This document shows positions 42,665-51,474 of a stretch of DNA of 64,000 nt, piece by piece. The DNA comes from Pedobacter sp. Lineage in GTDB: Bacteria > Bacteroidota > Bacteroidia > Sphingobacteriales > Sphingobacteriaceae. Below the pieces are notes generated by a model. That model did no database searches, was not told the origin of the DNA, and worked only from the letters and a program-made list of their open reading frames with translations. Location of the stretch: positions 1 through 64,000 of the forward strand of contig JAVHXV010000009.1 in the NCBI GenBank assembly GCA_031119475.1, written 5' to 3'. A program made the position numbers and the translations under genes. How positions within the stretch are numbered: position 1 is the stretch's first letter; the number at the start of each line of letters is the position of its first letter.

Positions 42665-43579
42665 ATGATGAATCCATATGACAATCTTCAGTTTAATTCT
42701 AACCTCGAGCTGCTTGCAAAACAGGTTGTAGAAGGCTTTATCACCGGATTGCACAAAAGTCCGTTTCATGGCTTCTCCGTCGAATTTGCCGAACATCGCC
42801 TCTACAACAACGGTGATAGTGTAAAGAACATCGATTGGAAGATCTATGCAAAAACAGGTAAGCTATTTAGCAAGCGATATGAAGAGGAAACCAATCTCCG
42901 GTGCCAGTTTGTGATCGATGCCTCTTCCTCCATGTATTTTCCTGATCAAAAGTATAACAAGTTGGCTTTTGCCATCCAAAGCACGGCAGTATTGATCTAT
43001 CTGCTGAGAAAACAGCGTGATGCGTTTGGGTTAAGCCTTTTTACAGACCAGCTCAACTTAAACACCGCAGCAAAATCAACGCTTACGCATCAGCAGTTTT
43101 TGTTCTCCCATCTTGAACAGCTGTTGCATGCACCAAAATTGAATATCCAGACCAACCTTTCGGCGGCACTGCATCAGGTAGCAGAACTGATTCACAAAAG
43201 GTCGCTCGTGATTGTTTTTAGTGATCTGTTGCAAAATGTACACGATGAAAACCAACTTGCTGACTTATTTTCCTCACTTCAGCACCTTAAATTTAATAAG
43301 CATGAAGTCGTGATCTTTAGTGTAAGCGATAAGCAGAAAGAGGTAGATTTTGAATTCGAAAACAGGCCCTATCACTTCATCGATCTCGAAAGTGGGATGC
43401 AGTTAAAAACCCATACCTCAAAAGTAGCGGCCACCTATGTTGAACATATGAAAGCCTATCGCCAAAAAATCAGCCTAACCTGTGCGCAATATCAGATCGA
43501 TCTTGTCGATGCCGATATCAATGCAGGATTTGAACAGATCCTTCAGGCCTACCTCATCAAAAGACAAAAAGTGGGATAG
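42665..43579 (+). CDS. DUF58 domain protein with vWA-type MIDAS
   Basis: 304 residues. DUF58 core: YNNGDSVKNIDWKIYAKTGKLFSKRYEEE (key: IDWKIYAKTGKLF, about 57-69) followed by a vWA-like fold with VIDASSSMYF (DxSxS, near 91) and SLVIVFSDLLQN near 180. No membrane helix. DUF58 proteins usually accompany MoxR ATPases, but none is adjacent here. Role unknown, possibly chaperone-like or cell-envelope related. Confidence 0.88.
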   Translation: MMNPYDNLQFNSNLELLAKQVVEGFITGLHKSPFHGFSVEFAEHRLYNNGDSVKNIDWKIYAKTGKLFSKRYEEETNLRCQFVIDASSSMYFPDQKYNKLAFAIQSTAVLIYLLRKQRDAFGLSLFTDQLNLNTAAKSTLTHQQFLFSHLEQLLHAPKLNIQTNLSAALHQVAELIHKRSLVIVFSDLLQNVHDENQLADLFSSLQHLKFNKHEVVIFSVSDKQKEVDFEFENRPYHFIDLESGMQLKTHTSKVAATYVEHMKAYRQKISLTCAQYQIDLVDADINAGFEQILQAYLIKRQKVG

Positions 43580-43628
43580 GTCAATAGAAATATATCAATA
43601 TAACAATACAGCAAGCACAATCAGACCA

Positions 43629-43664
43629 TAAAAAACCTTCCCATATATGGATACGGGAAGGTTT
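43629..43664 (-). terminator. Minus-strand terminator of the two-component operon
   Basis: On the minus strand AAACCTTCCC / GGGAAGGTTT around a 12-nt loop, then TTTT. It ends the operon 43809-47059; about 145 nt separate it from the kinase stop. It could also stop DUF58 transcription, but with no T run on that strand. Confidence 0.7.
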
Positions 43665-43808
43665 AGATAAGGGTAACCGGAAAACTAAAAAACTTTTATT
43701 GAGTTTGATAATTCAACAAAACGGAAATCGCTTCTGATGTTTCGTTACCTAAAGGTGCATCTTGTTCATGAAGATTTCATGAAGTTTAGGCTTAATTTAG
43801 ACTAGCAT

Positions 43809-45125
43809 CTACAAAGGAAATGAAATGCTGACCATCGTTCCATGTCCTTTTTCAGATTGGATATCAACCAGGATGCCATGAAATTTTGCTACACTATTCG
43901 CGATAGCGAGACCTAGCCCAAATCCGTCTTCATCATTGCCCGGCACACGCTCAAAGCGATTAAAAGCGTTTTTTACAGCTTCAGCAGCCATGCCCAAGCC
44001 ACTATCGGCAATTCGTAAAACATAGTTTTCCGGCCTAATCCCCTCTGAAATCGTAATCGTGCCGCCAAACGTATTGTATTTGATGGCGTTATTGATGATG
44101 TTGATCAGCAGCGTGTGGATCAGGGCCCTATTTCCGACAAAGGAAAGCCCTCTTTCGATAAGGTTGCTGTAGGTAATATTTTTGGCTACTATACGGTCCT
44201 CCAGGTCATCGTAACAGTCTACCAACACGGCTTTCAGTTCGACCTGATCTTGCTTGAGGTATTGCTCATTCTCTACTTTGGAAATCAATAAAAGGCTATT
44301 GATGATCAACTTCAATCTATTCAATGTTTTTAGGGAAGCCAATAATTTTTCTTCGTGGCCAGGCTGCAAACTTTCGTCAGAAAGTATATTTTCCAATCTA
44401 CTGCTCAATACGGAAATCGGCGTCAGCAGTTCATGCGAAACATTGGCAATAAACTGCTTTTCGAGCATAAATAGGCTGTTGATTTTCTTCATGAGCGAAT
44501 TAATGCTCTCATCTAAGATCTTAAAATCGGTCGTATTGGTCGGGATATTTTCATGGCGATAAGAAATCGGGTCATTGACCTTGTTCAATTTCTGATCTAT
44601 GATCTGGTAAAATGGCCGCAGGATGAAATTGGTGAAAGCGTAATCTGTGATCAATGTAACCAATAAAGCGCCAATCAATACCATCAACATATAAAACCTG
44701 ATGGTCGACTTGATAGATTCGACCGCAGTCATCGCCTCCCCAAGCTCAAGCTGATAACGCTTGTTGTTAAATTCGAATTGATCGGTAAGGATGCGGTAGA
44801 TTTCAATATCACCTTCGATTTCCCTCCGCTCAGTTGTAAAATTAAGATGTGGACTGATCTTGCCCGTTTTTGGAATAATATTAAGGACGATAAACTCCTC
44901 TTTGAGAATGTTATAGTCTGTAAAAGAACGCTGGCTGGTCAAGAGGCTATCAATTTCGGCAGCATTGAGATTATCAATTAATTTTAATCTTTTCTTGGTC
45001 AAACGTGCATCCAAATGGTGTGAAGAAATGGTTTCGAGCGATAACAAGATGATCAGTCCGAGCACCAATATGATGGTTACTTTGGTAATGGCATTATAAA
45101 GTGCAAATTTGACTTGAAGCTTCAT
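43809..45125 (-). CDS. Sensor histidine kinase
   Basis: 438 residues. Membrane helix 1 (about 13-32), periplasmic sensor of roughly 110 residues, helix 2 (about 143-163), then HisKA with FIANVSHELLTPISVLS (phospho-His near 232) and HATPase: NIINNAIKYN, IADSGLGMA, GFGLGLAIANSVAKFHG. Periplasmic ligand unknown. It lies directly after its response regulator, 56 nt apart. Confidence 0.93.
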   Translation of the reverse strand: MKLQVKFALYNAITKVTIILVLGLIILLSLETISSHHLDARLTKKRLKLIDNLNAAEIDSLLTSQRSFTDYNILKEEFIVLNIIPKTGKISPHLNFTTERREIEGDIEIYRILTDQFEFNNKRYQLELGEAMTAVESIKSTIRFYMLMVLIGALLVTLITDYAFTNFILRPFYQIIDQKLNKVNDPISYRHENIPTNTTDFKILDESINSLMKKINSLFMLEKQFIANVSHELLTPISVLSSRLENILSDESLQPGHEEKLLASLKTLNRLKLIINSLLLISKVENEQYLKQDQVELKAVLVDCYDDLEDRIVAKNITYSNLIERGLSFVGNRALIHTLLINIINNAIKYNTFGGTITISEGIRPENYVLRIADSGLGMAAEAVKNAFNRFERVPGNDEDGFGLGLAIANSVAKFHGILVDIQSEKGHGTMVSISFPL

Positions 45126-45181
45126 GCGTTATGGGGAGGGCGTTTGGCGATTGGCGTTTAGCGGTTGGTAATCGCCATAAG

Positions 45182-45859
45182 CTAATAATTTATCCTATAT
45201 CCTACACTTCTTACCGTTTCAAACCAATTGGTGTCGGCAAATTGCGATAGTTTTTTACGAAGATTTTTGACGTGTACATCTACAAAGTTGGAATCGGAAT
45301 TCACCTCAAGAATGTCGCCCCAAACATGCTCAGTTAAGCTGATCCTAGAAACCACTCGGTTTTTATTTAGGGCAAGATAATTGAAGATCTCAAATTCCTT
45401 TTTGGTCAATGATATCCGTTCATTATTGAAGGAAACGGTTCGATTTTGGATGTCGAGCACAAATTGATGGACGATCACCTCATTTTTATCGAGTTTGTGC
45501 TTGCGCCGTTTAATGGCGTTCATTCTCGCCAGAAGTTCGTTCAATGAAAATGGCTTGGCCAAATAATCGTCGGCCCCACCATCTAGGCCGCTGATCCGGT
45601 CGTCGACGGCGCTTCTGGCCGTAAGAATAATCACCGCATCTTCACGGTCCTTTAATTGCTTAAATTGTCTTAACACATCAAAACCATCGCCATCTGGCAA
45701 ACCCAGATCTAAAAGGATAAAATCATAATTATTGACAAAAATCTTTTCTTCAGCAGATGATTTCTTCCAGGCATGTTCAACAATATAGCCTTCACGGCTC
45801 AGAAATTCATTGATTTCCAGCGCAAGGGCCTTTTCATCTTCAACAATCAGTACGTTCAT
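45182..45859 (-). CDS. OmpR/PhoB-family response regulator
   Basis: 225 residues from ATG MNVLIVEDEKALA. Receiver: acidic VEDE, phospho-Asp in ILLDLGLPDGDGF (near 52), and AKPFSLNELLARM (Lys near 101). C-terminal winged helix with ISLTKKEFEIFNYLALNKNRVVSR (key: LTKKEFEIF) and VDVHVKNLRKKL near 195. Cotranscribed with the kinase; only 9 nt separate its start from the aminotransferase stop upstream. Targets unknown. Confidence 0.94.
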   Translation of the reverse strand: MNVLIVEDEKALALEINEFLSREGYIVEHAWKKSSAEEKIFVNNYDFILLDLGLPDGDGFDVLRQFKQLKDREDAVIILTARSAVDDRISGLDGGADDYLAKPFSLNELLARMNAIKRRKHKLDKNEVIVHQFVLDIQNRTVSFNNERISLTKKEFEIFNYLALNKNRVVSRISLTEHVWGDILEVNSDSNFVDVHVKNLRKKLSQFADTNWFETVRSVGYRINY

Positions 45860-45868
45860 ACACAATGC

Positions 45869-47059
45869 TTATGGTGCAAATTTGTCGATGTTATTTAGGA
45901 TAATCCCGCAAGCTCGACGGATTTCGGCATCAGTGATGATCAGCGGAGGCGCAATCCGCATTGAATGGCTACAATGCAAAAACCAGTCGGTAATCAGCCC
46001 ATCAGCAATACAGCCATCGATAATTTTCTTGTTCACTTCATAACTTTCAAATTCTACCGCCAATAACAGCCCAATGCCACGGATTTCTTTGATAGCGGGA
46101 TGTTTGAGCAGCGACTTAAAAAGTTCACCTTTTGATAGCACATCATCAACCAGCTTATTTGATAAAATTTCATTCAGCGTGGCCAGTCCGGCCGCACAGC
46201 TTACCGGATGTCCGCCAAAAGTAGTAATGTGCCCAAGAATTGGATTTTCAGTAAATACCGACATTAATTTTGGAGAGGCGACAAATGCACCAATGGGCAT
46301 GCCTCCGCCAATTCCTTTTGCCAGCAACAGCACATCTGGTGTGATGTGATAGTGCTCGAAGCCAAACAACTTGCCCGTTCTGCCAAAACCACACTGAATT
46401 TCGTCGAATATCAATAAAGTTCCTGTTTCGTTACATTTTTCACGAAGTAACCTAAGGTAAGATGGCGATGGAAGCCGAACCCCGGCCTCACCCTGTATTG
46501 TTTCAATAAATACTGCTGCGGTTCTTTCAGTAATCGCTGACAGGCCCGCCTCATCATTCAGTTCTATGAACCTGATTGAAGGGAGTAGGGGGCGATAGGC
46601 TTGTTTATATGTTTCGTTGCCCATTAAGCTCAAAGCTCCCTGTGTACTGCCATGGTAACTGTTTTTAAGGGCAATGATCTCACCACGACCAGTAAATCTT
46701 TTTGCCAATTTCATGGCGCCCTCAACGGCTTCTGCACCCGAATTGACAAAATAGGTACAACTCAGCTCAGGAGGCAATACTTTGGACAGGGCATGTGCAA
46801 AATTTGTCTGTGGACTCTGTACAAACTCACCATATACCATGAGGTGCATAAACGTTTCTGCCTGCTCTTTTACGGCCGAAACCACCGCGTCGTTGCAATG
46901 TCCAACATTACTTACGCCAATTCCAGCAATAAGGTCCATGTATGCTCTGCCATTGGCATCATACATATACAATCCTTTTGCCCTCACAAACTCTAGCAAT
47001 AGTGGCGTAGATGAGGTTTGTGCATTGTATTGTAGAAATAATTGGCGTTGTGTAAGCAT
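45869..47059 (-). CDS. Class III pyridoxal-phosphate aminotransferase (acetylornithine/ornithine type)
   Basis: 396 residues. Family blocks: LIAGIGVSNVGHC (near 42-54), YFVNSGAEAVEGAMKLAKRFTGR (key: NSGAEAVEGAMKLA), FDEIQCGFGRTGKLFGFEH (key: DEIQCGFGRTG, near 220), and PLP lysine in LLAKGIGGGMPIGAF (near 249). The substrate could be ornithine, acetylornithine or another omega-amine; the sequence does not decide. First gene of an apparent operon with a two-component system. Confidence 0.9.
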   Translation of the reverse strand: MLTQRQLFLQYNAQTSSTPLLLEFVRAKGLYMYDANGRAYMDLIAGIGVSNVGHCNDAVVSAVKEQAETFMHLMVYGEFVQSPQTNFAHALSKVLPPELSCTYFVNSGAEAVEGAMKLAKRFTGRGEIIALKNSYHGSTQGALSLMGNETYKQAYRPLLPSIRFIELNDEAGLSAITERTAAVFIETIQGEAGVRLPSPSYLRLLREKCNETGTLLIFDEIQCGFGRTGKLFGFEHYHITPDVLLLAKGIGGGMPIGAFVASPKLMSVFTENPILGHITTFGGHPVSCAAGLATLNEILSNKLVDDVLSKGELFKSLLKHPAIKEIRGIGLLLAVEFESYEVNKKIIDGCIADGLITDWFLHCSHSMRIAPPLIITDAEIRRACGIILNNIDKFAP

Positions 47060-47106
47060 AGTGCAAATTACAGAATAAAAAAGATTTGCTGTTGGAGATT
47101 GGGGAT

Positions 47107-47137
47107 AAAAAAATCCCGTAAAGGATATTTACGGGAT
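47107..47137 (-). terminator. Minus-strand terminator after Spy-like gene
   Basis: On the minus strand ATCCCGTAAA / TTTACGGGAT with a short loop, then TTTTTT. Ends the sigma-factor operon 19 nt after the Spy-like stop. Confidence 0.88.
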
Positions 47138-47155
47138 CTTTAATGGGGGAAATTT

Positions 47156-47617
47156 TTAGTCTGTCCTTCTTTGTGGCGGATTGGCGCCCCGGAACTGGTT
47201 GAGGATCTCTTTTTTAAATGCTTCTTGTGCCCTGTAAAATTTGCCGACAATCTTGAGTGGTAGGTTAGCCTTAAACCTGGCATAATATTTTTTCTCGATG
47301 TTGAGTTCGCGTTGCTTAAAAGCAAAATCATTCTGGATTAAGGTCTGGATTTCGGTATCGCTAAGTTCATCAATCTCCTTGATTTTCCTAAAGCTGATCA
47401 TTTTCTGGAAACGTTCCTTCCTTAGGGTATTCTGTTCACGGACATAATCGTTGTAGATTGGCCAAAATATCTTGGCATCCGCTGGACTTAGATCTAATCT
47501 GGTCGTTAAAAAGGCTACTTTTTTGGATTCCCACTTTCCGTCATCCATCCTGGGCCCTTGTGCACTGGCCAGAAAAGGTGTGAGGAAAAATATTAATGCA
47601 ATAAATATGTTTTTCAT
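47156..47617 (-). CDS. Small secreted helical protein, Spy/CpxP-like
   Basis: 153 residues from ATG MKNIFIALIFFL, signal peptide ending LASAQ. All-helical, Arg/Lys/Asp-rich mature part: KVAFLTTRLDLSPADAKIFWPIYNDYVREQNTLRKER (key: LDLSPADAKIFWP, near 45-57), which resembles the LTxxQ-type 'LSPADA' turn. Located directly after the anti-sigma candidate (1 nt spacer). Likely a periplasmic chaperone or stress sensor of the sigma system. Confidence 0.8.
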   Translation of the reverse strand: MKNIFIALIFFLTPFLASAQGPRMDDGKWESKKVAFLTTRLDLSPADAKIFWPIYNDYVREQNTLRKERFQKMISFRKIKEIDELSDTEIQTLIQNDFAFKQRELNIEKKYYARFKANLPLKIVGKFYRAQEAFKKEILNQFRGANPPQRRTD

Positions 47618-47618
47618 C

Positions 47619-48245
47619 TTATAAATTATTGGAAAGGTCATTTGTGGAGAAATGATCTAAAATATAATCTTCCATTTCTGTTTGAGAAGCAGGGGCCGCA
47701 TTTGCCGATTGTGTATCTTCCAGGTGTTCAAAGATCACCTGCTCATCAATATCGTAAAGCATTTGCTCGTTGGCCAACTCTGTGCTCGCCAATTGTCTGG
47801 CACTATGCTGTTCCTTCAAATATAACCCTGAAGCTACAAGCACAATAAAGCAGGCTGCAGAAATGTAGCGCATGGCTTCAGATTGCCACAGCTTAATCAC
47901 TTTGACAGGTTTAGCCTGACCAGAAGTTTTGCTGATGATATTGGCCTGCAATTGGTCAAAATAATGGTCAGGGGTTTTGAAACCATCGCCTGAGGCCAGG
48001 CTGATCAGCCGATCAACGGCAATGCGGCTTTCGATCTGCTGGCCCAAATCCTCAAAATAATTTGCTGGCACATTAAATCCATGGTGGTCGCGCTTCGCCA
48101 GGCCAGCCAAAAAAACAGCCTGATTGATGCGACCAGAGATTTCGTTAAAATATTGATCCGGTACACGATACGGGGCAGTACGTGGAAGACTGGCCAAAAA
48201 AGGTGCCTCCATTTCCCACTCCATATTTTCTTCAATTTTATTCAT
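47619..48245 (-). CDS. Putative anti-sigma factor with three PxxYFxxL repeats
   Basis: 208 residues from ATG MNKIEENMEW. Cytosolic N-terminal part carries three repeats: VPDQYFNEISGRI (near 28), VPANYFEDLGQQIESRI (near 59), and TPDHYFDQLQANI (near 91). Then one membrane helix (about 128-145, YISAACFIVLVASGLYL) and an exported acidic C-terminus. This layout, placed between an ECF sigma gene and a secreted helical protein, points to a membrane anti-sigma factor. It lacks a recognisable zinc anti-sigma motif (HxxxCxxC). Confidence 0.75.
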   Translation of the reverse strand: MNKIEENMEWEMEAPFLASLPRTAPYRVPDQYFNEISGRINQAVFLAGLAKRDHHGFNVPANYFEDLGQQIESRIAVDRLISLASGDGFKTPDHYFDQLQANIISKTSGQAKPVKVIKLWQSEAMRYISAACFIVLVASGLYLKEQHSARQLASTELANEQMLYDIDEQVIFEHLEDTQSANAAPASQTEMEDYILDHFSTNDLSNNL

Positions 48246-48286
48246 CACATTAGTATGGATAGAATTTATTGTAAAAGGTTTAATAC

Positions 48287-48838
48287 CTAATCTTCATTTA
48301 ATAAAATACTTTCAATTTTTTTTACGGCGATATGAAATGATGCCTTTAAGGCGCCTACACTGGTGCCCAAGACCTCCGAGATCTCTTCATATTTCATGTC
48401 GTCAAAGTATTTCATGTTAAAGATGATCCGCTGCTTTTCTGGAAGTGTGAGTATAGCCTCCTGTAATTTGCGCTGGATCTTATCGCCGTCAAAATAACTC
48501 GATTCCGTCAAGATATCTGCCAGATCTGTACTTACCTCGTCGAGCGAAATATGCTGCTTTTGTTTTTTCTTGTTCAGGAAAGTAATGGACTCATTGGTGG
48601 CAATTCGATAAATCCAGGTGTAAAGCTGTGAGTCGCTCCTGAAATTCGCCAGATTTTTCCAGACCTTAACAAAGGTTTCCTGGACAAGGTCATCGCTATC
48701 ATCATGGTCAATGACCAACCTCCGGATATGCCAATAGATTTTTTGCTGATATTTTGTCAACAACAAATTGAAGGCTTCGCTCCGGGTTTTTTCGACAGCG
48801 AATTTCTCTAAGATTTCTGCATCTTCAACTTGTTTCAT
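48287..48838 (-). CDS. ECF-type RNA polymerase sigma factor
   Basis: 183 residues. Region 2: DSDDLVQETFVKVWKNLANFRSDSQLYTWIYRIATNE (key: DLVQETFVKVW, about 48-58; WIYRIATN). Region 4: LPEKQRIIFNMKYFDDMKYEEISEVLGTSVGALKASFHIA (key: LPEKQR, VGALKAS). Directs RNA polymerase to stress or envelope promoters by family inference. First gene of the operon sigma / anti-sigma / Spy-like. Confidence 0.93.
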   Translation of the reverse strand: MKQVEDAEILEKFAVEKTRSEAFNLLLTKYQQKIYWHIRRLVIDHDDSDDLVQETFVKVWKNLANFRSDSQLYTWIYRIATNESITFLNKKKQKQHISLDEVSTDLADILTESSYFDGDKIQRKLQEAILTLPEKQRIIFNMKYFDDMKYEEISEVLGTSVGALKASFHIAVKKIESILLNED

Positions 48839-48940
48839 ACAAGGTGGGTTGAGATAGGAGACCGGAAAGGTGAGATAAGTGGCGTGGAATCATTATCAAA
48901 AATGAAATCAACGTTCAAATCCCACCTTTCTTACTGCTAT

Positions 48941-49903
48941 CTATTTTTTATCTCGTCGAGATATCGCTTTTTGCGCTGCGGCAACGATATCTACTGGGTC
49001 AAGCTTATATTTGGTCATCAACTGATCTGGTGTGCCACTTTCGCCAAAGCTATCATTTACGGCAACAAATTCTTGAGGCACAAGGTATTCGGTTACCAAT
49101 AAACGCGAAACACTTTCTCCCAATCCGCCAAACTTATTGTGTTCTTCGCAGGTAACCACACAGCCTGTCTTTTTAACTGATTTTAAGACAGCTTCTTCAT
49201 CCAATGGTTTAATGGTATGGATATTAATAATCTCGGCATCGATGCCCAGCTCGGCCAACTTTTCACCAGCTTCTATCGCTCTCCAGACCATGTGGCCAGT
49301 GGCGATAATGGTCACGTCTTTTCCTTCGTTGACCATCCACGCCTTGCCAATCTCAAATTTTTGGTCTTCTGGCGTAAATACTGGGATCACTGGTCGGCCA
49401 AAACGGAGGTATACCGGGCCTTGGTGTTCCATGATCGCAAGTGTTGCCGCTTTGGTTTGGTTATAATCGCACGGATTGATGACCACCATTCCTGGAAGCA
49501 TTTTCATCAGTCCGATATCTTCCAGGATCTGATGCGTCGCTCCATCCTCGCCTAGGGTAAGGCCGGCATGTGAAGCACAGATTTTCACATTTTTGCCAGA
49601 ATAGGCAATGGATTGGCGGATCTGGTCGTATACCCTGCCAGTTGAAAAATTAGCGAAAGTACCGGTGAATGGGATTTTTCCGCCAATGGTCATTCCGGCA
49701 GCTATTCCCATCATATTGGCTTCTGCAATTCCAACCTGTACAAAACGTTCAGGGAAATCTTTGATGAAGGCGTCCATTTTTAATGAACCTACCAAATCGG
49801 CACACAGCGCTACAACATTTTCGTTGCGCTTGCCTGCTTCATGTAATCCTGCACCAAAACCAGAACGGGTATCTTTTTTTTCTGTATATGTATATTTTTT
49901 CAT
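48941..49903 (-). CDS. Transketolase, C-terminal subunit (pyrimidine-binding and C-terminal domains)
   Basis: 320 residues, half of a split transketolase. Pyrimidine domain: ALCADLVGSLKMDAF near 31, GIAEANMMGIAAGMTIGG (Glu of TPP activation, near 60), and FTGTFANF. C-terminal transketolase domain with TIIATGHMVWRAIEAGEKL near 198. With the N-terminal subunit it interconverts sugars in the non-oxidative pentose phosphate pathway. Ends SRRDKK. Confidence 0.93.
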   Translation of the reverse strand: MKKYTYTEKKDTRSGFGAGLHEAGKRNENVVALCADLVGSLKMDAFIKDFPERFVQVGIAEANMMGIAAGMTIGGKIPFTGTFANFSTGRVYDQIRQSIAYSGKNVKICASHAGLTLGEDGATHQILEDIGLMKMLPGMVVINPCDYNQTKAATLAIMEHQGPVYLRFGRPVIPVFTPEDQKFEIGKAWMVNEGKDVTIIATGHMVWRAIEAGEKLAELGIDAEIINIHTIKPLDEEAVLKSVKKTGCVVTCEEHNKFGGLGESVSRLLVTEYLVPQEFVAVNDSFGESGTPDQLMTKYKLDPVDIVAAAQKAISRRDKK

Positions 49904-49971
49904 GATGTTATCGTTTGGCGTTCGGCGTGATGCGTCTGGAACGCTTTCAGCCCAACGCTGATCGCGTGAAG

Positions 49972-50817
49972 TTAGTAATCGCCTGCGGTTTGTTTGATCT
50001 GGTCTAAGGCTGTCTTTAATTGATCATCGCTCGGAGCGGAACCGTGCCATTTGTGCGTGCCAACCATAAAATCAACACCATAACCCATCTGGGTGCTCAT
50101 CAGGTTCAAGATGGGCTTGCCTTTTCCAGTCAATGATTTGGCATAATGCAGGGCTTTTGTAATTTCTGCCATGTCATTTCCGTCTGATGTAATGACGTGC
50201 CAGCCAAAAGCTTCGAATTTTGCCTGCAGGTTTTCTAATGAAAGCACTTTTTCGGTAGGTCCATCAATCTGCTGCCCATTGTAATCAATGCTCGCAATCA
50301 GATTATCCACTTTGTGGAAAGGGGCAAACATAAAGGCTTCCCAGTTTTGGCCTTCCTGCAATTCCCCATCGCCCTGAAGTGAATAAACAATAGATTTATC
50401 GCCATTCAGTTTTTTGGTCAGTGCTGCGCCTACCGCCACTGATAGGCCTTGGCCCAATGATCCTGAAGCAACGCGCACGCCCGGCAGTCCCTCATGCGTG
50501 GTCGGATGCCCTTGCAACCTGGAATCAAGCTTCCTAAATGTGGCCAACTCGCTGAGTGGGAAATAGCCCGAACGGGCCAATACACTATACCAAACCGGAG
50601 AAATATGCCCATTTGACAGAAAAAATAAATCTTCTCCCTTACCATCCATGTTAAATTTTGGATCATGGTTCATCACTTCAAAATAAAGGGCGGTGAAAAA
50701 ATCTGCACAGCCTAAAGAGGCTCCTGGATGGCCTGATTGCACGGCATGCACCATTCTTAAACAGTCTCTTCTTACCTGTGAGGCAATATCTTCTAGTTCA
50801 CTAATTGTATGTTTCAT
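49972..50817 (-). CDS. Transketolase, N-terminal subunit (TPP pyrophosphate-binding domain)
   Basis: 281 residues starting MKHTISELEDIA; an adjacent ATG would add one Met. Diphosphate-binding motif GDGELQEGQNWEAFMFAPFHKVDNLIASIDYNGQQIDG (key: GDGELQEGQ, IDYNGQQID, near 145-185), preceded by SGHPGASLGCADFFTALYF. Contains only the N-terminal domain, the partner being 68 nt downstream. Split transketolases are common in Bacteroidota and archaea. Confidence 0.93.
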   Translation of the reverse strand: MKHTISELEDIASQVRRDCLRMVHAVQSGHPGASLGCADFFTALYFEVMNHDPKFNMDGKGEDLFFLSNGHISPVWYSVLARSGYFPLSELATFRKLDSRLQGHPTTHEGLPGVRVASGSLGQGLSVAVGAALTKKLNGDKSIVYSLQGDGELQEGQNWEAFMFAPFHKVDNLIASIDYNGQQIDGPTEKVLSLENLQAKFEAFGWHVITSDGNDMAEITKALHYAKSLTGKGKPILNLMSTQMGYGVDFMVGTHKWHGSAPSDDQLKTALDQIKQTAGDY

Positions 50818-50968
50818 CATTAATTGGGGTTGTTTCGCGATATATTAGTATCGTTCCGCAATTTAACTATAAAATTTGAGCAGGGATTGGAATAATCGAT
50901 TTTTTCAGGTTAAAATATCAAATTGTTAAGTTTTTTTGCCAAATCGATCATCAGCAGGGATATTTCAC

Positions 50969-51433
50969 CTATTGACCGAGGAGCTCCAAAACTTGGGCAG
51001 TAGGGTTTTTGCTGTCTACCTTGGTGATGATATGCGCGATGTTGCCCTGCTCATCAATTACAAAAGTAGTGCGGTTTGTGCCCATGTAAGTCTTGCCGTA
51101 CATGCTTTTTTCTCCCCAAACGCCATACGCCTCAACGATAGATTTATCCGTATCGGCCAATAACGTAAAAGGTAGGCTATGCTTGTTGATAAATTTTTGA
51201 TGTGATTTTTCATCATCTATGCTTACCCCTAGTACCTCTATGCCTTTGCTCTTTAGGCCTTGGTAATTGTCCCTAAAATCACAGGCTTCGGCCGTACAAC
51301 CGGGCGTGTCATCTTTTGGATAAAAATACAGGATGACTTTCTTGCCGCTAAATTGTTCAAGGGATACTTGGTTCCCATTTTGATCTTTCGAAGTAAATGT
51401 TGGGGCTTTATCGCCTATTTTAGGTTGTGACAT
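50969..51433 (-). CDS. bcp: Peroxiredoxin, Bcp/PrxQ type
   Basis: 154 residues from ATG MSQPKIGDKAPTF. Peroxidatic site YPKDDTPGCTAEACDFRD (Cp near 47; resolving Cys five residues later, near 52). Reduces hydroperoxides using thioredoxin. An upstream ATG at 51478 overlaps the M23 stop (ATGA) and would add 15 residues, so coupled translation of a longer form cannot be excluded. Confidence 0.94.
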   Translation of the reverse strand: MSQPKIGDKAPTFTSKDQNGNQVSLEQFSGKKVILYFYPKDDTPGCTAEACDFRDNYQGLKSKGIEVLGVSIDDEKSHQKFINKHSLPFTLLADTDKSIVEAYGVWGEKSMYGKTYMGTNRTTFVIDEQGNIAHIITKVDSKNPTAQVLELLGQ

Positions 51434-51474
51434 GTGGTATATTTTTGGATAGTTATATGGCTGTATTGCTATTG

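Noticed and set aside
46652..46996. 114-codon plus-strand frame inside the aminotransferase
   Set aside because: Antisense shadow of conserved aminotransferase codons; no independent support.
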